This document shows, piece by piece, positions 6,483 through 8,785 of a stretch of DNA of 8,785 nucleotides. This stretch comes from Bacteroidota bacterium (GTDB lineage: Bacteria > Bacteroidota > Bacteroidia > Cytophagales > Cyclobacteriaceae), in assembly GCA_023412765.1 (NCBI GenBank), contig JAEZBX010000019.1:1-8785 (forward strand), read 5' to 3'. How positions within the stretch are numbered: position 1 is the stretch's first letter; every line of letters starts with the position of its first letter. The notes beneath the pieces were generated by a model that worked only from the letters and a program-made list of their open reading frames with translations, was not told where the DNA came from and did not search any database. Both the position numbers and the translations under genes were made by a program.

Positions 6483-8785
6483 ATGAAAGGATTCTTCTAT
6501 CATTATGTGCTTTTCGTGGCATTTTGCCTTGGCGCCTGTTCGCCACCGCTTCCTGATGATGTAGCTAAAGCCTACGATGATATACCGGGTCGTCTAGACT
6601 ACAACATTCATGTAAAGCCGATACTGAGTGATAAATGTTTTGCATGCCATGGACCTGACGAGGCAAAGCAGAAAGCAGGTTTGCGCCTGGACGTCAAAGA
6701 AGTAGCACTTGCGGAACTTTCTGAAAGTCCGGGGAAAGTAGCGATAGCGCCTGGTGATCTGCAAGACAGTGAAATGTTTCATCGGATTTTGAGTATTGAC
6801 CCCGAGTATCAAATGCCGCCACCGGAGTCGCATCTCGATCTGAATGCAAAAGAAAAGGCTACTCTCATAAAGTGGATTAAGGAAGGAGCGGAGTATAAAC
6901 CCCATTGGGCATTTGTAAAACCTGCCTTGCATGAGGTACCAAAAACAAAATTTGATGACCAGGCGATCAACGCGATCGATCACTTTATCTTTGACAAACT
7001 TGCGCAGGAGAATTTGAAACCCTCTCGTGAAGCAGATAAGGAATTACTGCTGCGTCGTCTCAGCCTTGACCTGACAGGCCTTCCACCCACCCTACAAGAA
7101 ATTGATGCTTTTATCCAGGATAATTCTAACGACGCATACGAAAAACAGGTAGATCGCCTGCTTCAAAGTCCGCATTATGGTGAAAAAATGGCGGTCGACT
7201 GGCTTGACCTGGCCCGCTTTGCAGATTCGCATGGCTATACCGTTGACAGGCTTCGGGATATGTCGCCCTATCGTGATTGGGTAATTGAGGCGTTCAATAA
7301 AAATTATCCTTACGATAAGTTCATTCAATGGCAACTGGCCGGTGATCTATTACCACTGCCGACAAAAGAAACAATCCTTGCAACAGCGTTTAACCGTAAC
7401 CACTCGCAAAATATGGAAGGTGGTATTATTGAGGAGGAATTTCAGGCGGAATATGTTGTTGATCGAACAAACACATTTGGAGATGCTTTCCTCGGTCTCT
7501 CCGTGGGATGTGCCCGCTGCCATGATCACAAGTTCGATCCGATCTCTCAGAAAAATTACTATGAACTTTTTAGCTTCTTCAATAATATACCCGAAGCGGG
7601 GCAAATTTCATGGGACGATGCTATGCCTGGACCAACGTTAGGGCTACCCACAGAACAACAGGAGAAAATACTCAACTTCTTACAAAACAATATAGTGCAG
7701 CAGGAGCAAAAGGTGGATAGTATAAAGCAACGTGCTGCGTCCAAATTGGATAGCTGGTTAACCTCCGGAGGTTTTCGTGAACTCGCGCATGAAAAAATAC
7801 CACAGTCGGGTTTAATTGCCCATTACCCTTTTGATGGAAGTTCACTTAAGAGCAGCGTTAATCCACGGCACGAAGGATCGATGCAAATGATTACAGGCAA
7901 GGAAGCTCCGGTATTTGAAAATCATGATGGTGGAAAGGCTTTGAGCTTGAATGGAGATGCCTGGCTTGATCTCAATGAGGTGGGTATTTTCCGAAGAAGT
8001 GATGCCTTCAGTATTGGTCTTTGGGTTTTTATTCCGAGTGATTTAATAGAGGGTGTCATCTTCCATAAGTGTACCATGGAACGTCATTTTAACTATCGCG
8101 GGTATGACCTATATCTGAAAGATAACAGGCTTAGACTGGGAGTTTCTCACACTGCACCATCTAACGCAATTCGGAAATATTCAATGCAGGATGTGCCCCG
8201 TGATCAGTGGATCCAGCTTACCATGACTTACGATGGCTCCTCCCGTGCCTCCGGATTGCATCTATACCAGGATGGAAAAGAGCTTCCCATGGAAACAACG
8301 GCAGACAACCTGACGAAAGATATTCTACTCTACCACGGACAGCCTGGACTTCAGGTTGGCGCATGGGATCGCGGTTGGGGATTGAAAAATGGCAAGGTGG
8401 ATGATATTGTTGTTTACAATCGAGAGATAACTCCTATTGAAGCGAGGATTCTTGGTGGAAAAGAAGCATGGTCTTCTATTATCGCGAAAAAACCGGACGC
8501 CTTTACTGATTCACTAAAACAAGATTTGAAAGACTACTACCTTTCAGCGGTGAACCCCGAGGTTGAAACAGCGCGGAAAATGTTGCGCGCCGTTCGAACA
8601 ACCCAGGCCGATTCTGCTGAGACGATACAGGAAGTTATGGTCATGGAGGAGATGCCTAAGCCGAGGAAGACTCATGTGTTACAACGTGGTAGCTATGATG
8701 CACCTGGAGAGGAAGTTTCCCCCGCTACACCAGCATCGGTTCTTCCTTTTCCTTCGGGCCTTCCAAAAAACAGATTGGGATTGGC
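6483..8785 (+). CDS. PSCyt1-DUF1549-LamG-DUF1553 cytochrome-like lipoprotein (3' end outside window)
   Basis: This is a large exported protein with 767 codons visible and no stop. ATG 6483 begins a lipoprotein signal with lipobox LGAC (16-19), predicting lipidation at Cys19. A GTG one codon upstream is possible, but ATG is preferred. Residues about 38-135 form a planctomycete-type cytochrome c domain (PSCyt1): heme motif CFACH (52-56), KAGLRLD (64-70) and MPPP (111-114), whose Met may be the second heme ligand. HWAFVKP (141-147) leads into DUF1549/PSCyt2 (about 160-370), which contains a second CxxCH in GCARCHDHKFDPI (342-354). A helical linker (about 390-435) precedes a LamG-like beta-sandwich (about 443-657). 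RGSYDAPGEEV (735-745) opens DUF1553, cut by the window end. The family is widespread in Planctomycetes, Verrucomicrobia and Bacteroidota; its activity is not firmly known, though redox chemistry on polysaccharide-related substrates has been suggested. A DUF1501 gene often follows and may lie just outside. Confidence 0.92.
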   Translation, partial: MKGFFYHYVLFVAFCLGACSPPLPDDVAKAYDDIPGRLDYNIHVKPILSDKCFACHGPDEAKQKAGLRLDVKEVALAELSESPGKVAIAPGDLQDSEMFHRILSIDPEYQMPPPESHLDLNAKEKATLIKWIKEGAEYKPHWAFVKPALHEVPKTKFDDQAINAIDHFIFDKLAQENLKPSREADKELLLRRLSLDLTGLPPTLQEIDAFIQDNSNDAYEKQVDRLLQSPHYGEKMAVDWLDLARFADSHGYTVDRLRDMSPYRDWVIEAFNKNYPYDKFIQWQLAGDLLPLPTKETILATAFNRNHSQNMEGGIIEEEFQAEYVVDRTNTFGDAFLGLSVGCARCHDHKFDPISQKNYYELFSFFNNIPEAGQISWDDAMPGPTLGLPTEQQEKILNFLQNNIVQQEQKVDSIKQRAASKLDSWLTSGGFRELAHEKIPQSGLIAHYPFDGSSLKSSVNPRHEGSMQMITGKEAPVFENHDGGKALSLNGDAWLDLNEVGIFRRSDAFSIGLWVFIPSDLIEGVIFHKCTMERHFNYRGYDLYLKDNRLRLGVSHTAPSNAIRKYSMQDVPRDQWIQLTMTYDGSSRASGLHLYQDGKELPMETTADNLTKDILLYHGQPGLQVGAWDRGWGLKNGKVDDIVVYNREITPIEARILGGKEAWSSIIAKKPDAFTDSLKQDLKDYYLSAVNPEVETARKMLRAVRTTQADSAETIQEVMVMEEMPKPRKTHVLQRGSYDAPGEEVSPATPASVLPFPSGLPKNRLGL

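Noticed and set aside
6365..6556. Plus-strand 63-codon frame (starting GTG) as an independent small gene
   Set aside because: Its first part continues the dehydratase motif after the one-base shift, and its end overlaps the start of the PSCyt gene in another frame; it is part of the pseudogene.
7760..7773. Perfect 14-base palindrome AACCTCCGGAGGTT in the PSCyt gene
   Set aside because: One such palindrome is expected by chance in a window of roughly this size; it has no loop or T run and lies inside coding sequence.

Overview
The window looks like chromosomal DNA of a member of the Bacteroidota, most probably a Cytophagales-type environmental bacterium. This is inferred from the moderately AT-rich composition, the lack of clear Shine-Dalgarno sequences before the four starts, a bacterial cation-chloride cotransporter with a very long tail, and a planctomycete-type cytochrome (PSCyt/DUF1549) lipoprotein of the kind also common in Bacteroidota. 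The species cannot be fixed from sequence alone. I see no rRNA, tRNA, CRISPR array, insertion sequence or phage gene.

Layout. Positions 3608 down to 1 (minus strand) are one uninterrupted reading frame of 1202 visible codons that leaves the window without a stop. It encodes an SLC12-type cation-chloride cotransporter (permease core, SLC12 C-terminal domain, then an unrecognised extension of about 480 residues). Across a 106-base gap, and divergently transcribed, lies a 416-residue Na+/H+ exchanger-family antiporter (3715-4965, plus). A terminator-like hairpin oriented for the minus strand sits inside that gene (3979-4005). Next on the plus strand is a membrane-anchored serine hydrolase of the beta-lactamase/PBP fold (5073-6119). 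Then comes a decayed internal fragment of a mannonate-dehydratase-like TIM-barrel enzyme (about 6175-6472), truncated at both ends and frameshifted once. The last gene (6483 to beyond 8785, plus) is a lipoprotein combining a PSCyt1 cytochrome domain, DUF1549, a LamG-like domain and the beginning of DUF1553.

How the parts fit. The divergent transporter pair suggests an ion, pH or volume homeostasis unit. The cotransporter keeps the serine pair that forms the Na+ site in animal NKCC proteins, so Na+-coupled chloride uptake is a reasonable guess. The PSCyt lipoprotein and the broken sugar-acid dehydratase relative recall carbohydrate-related clusters of Planctomycetes, Verrucomicrobia and Bacteroidota, where such families tend to be neighbours; here the TIM-barrel member has been lost. 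The serine hydrolase has no clear link to either side.

The items most worth a second look are the long cotransporter tail, the dehydratase remnant directly before the PSCyt gene, and the intragenic minus-strand terminator-like hairpin. I did not find a convincing new multi-gene system.
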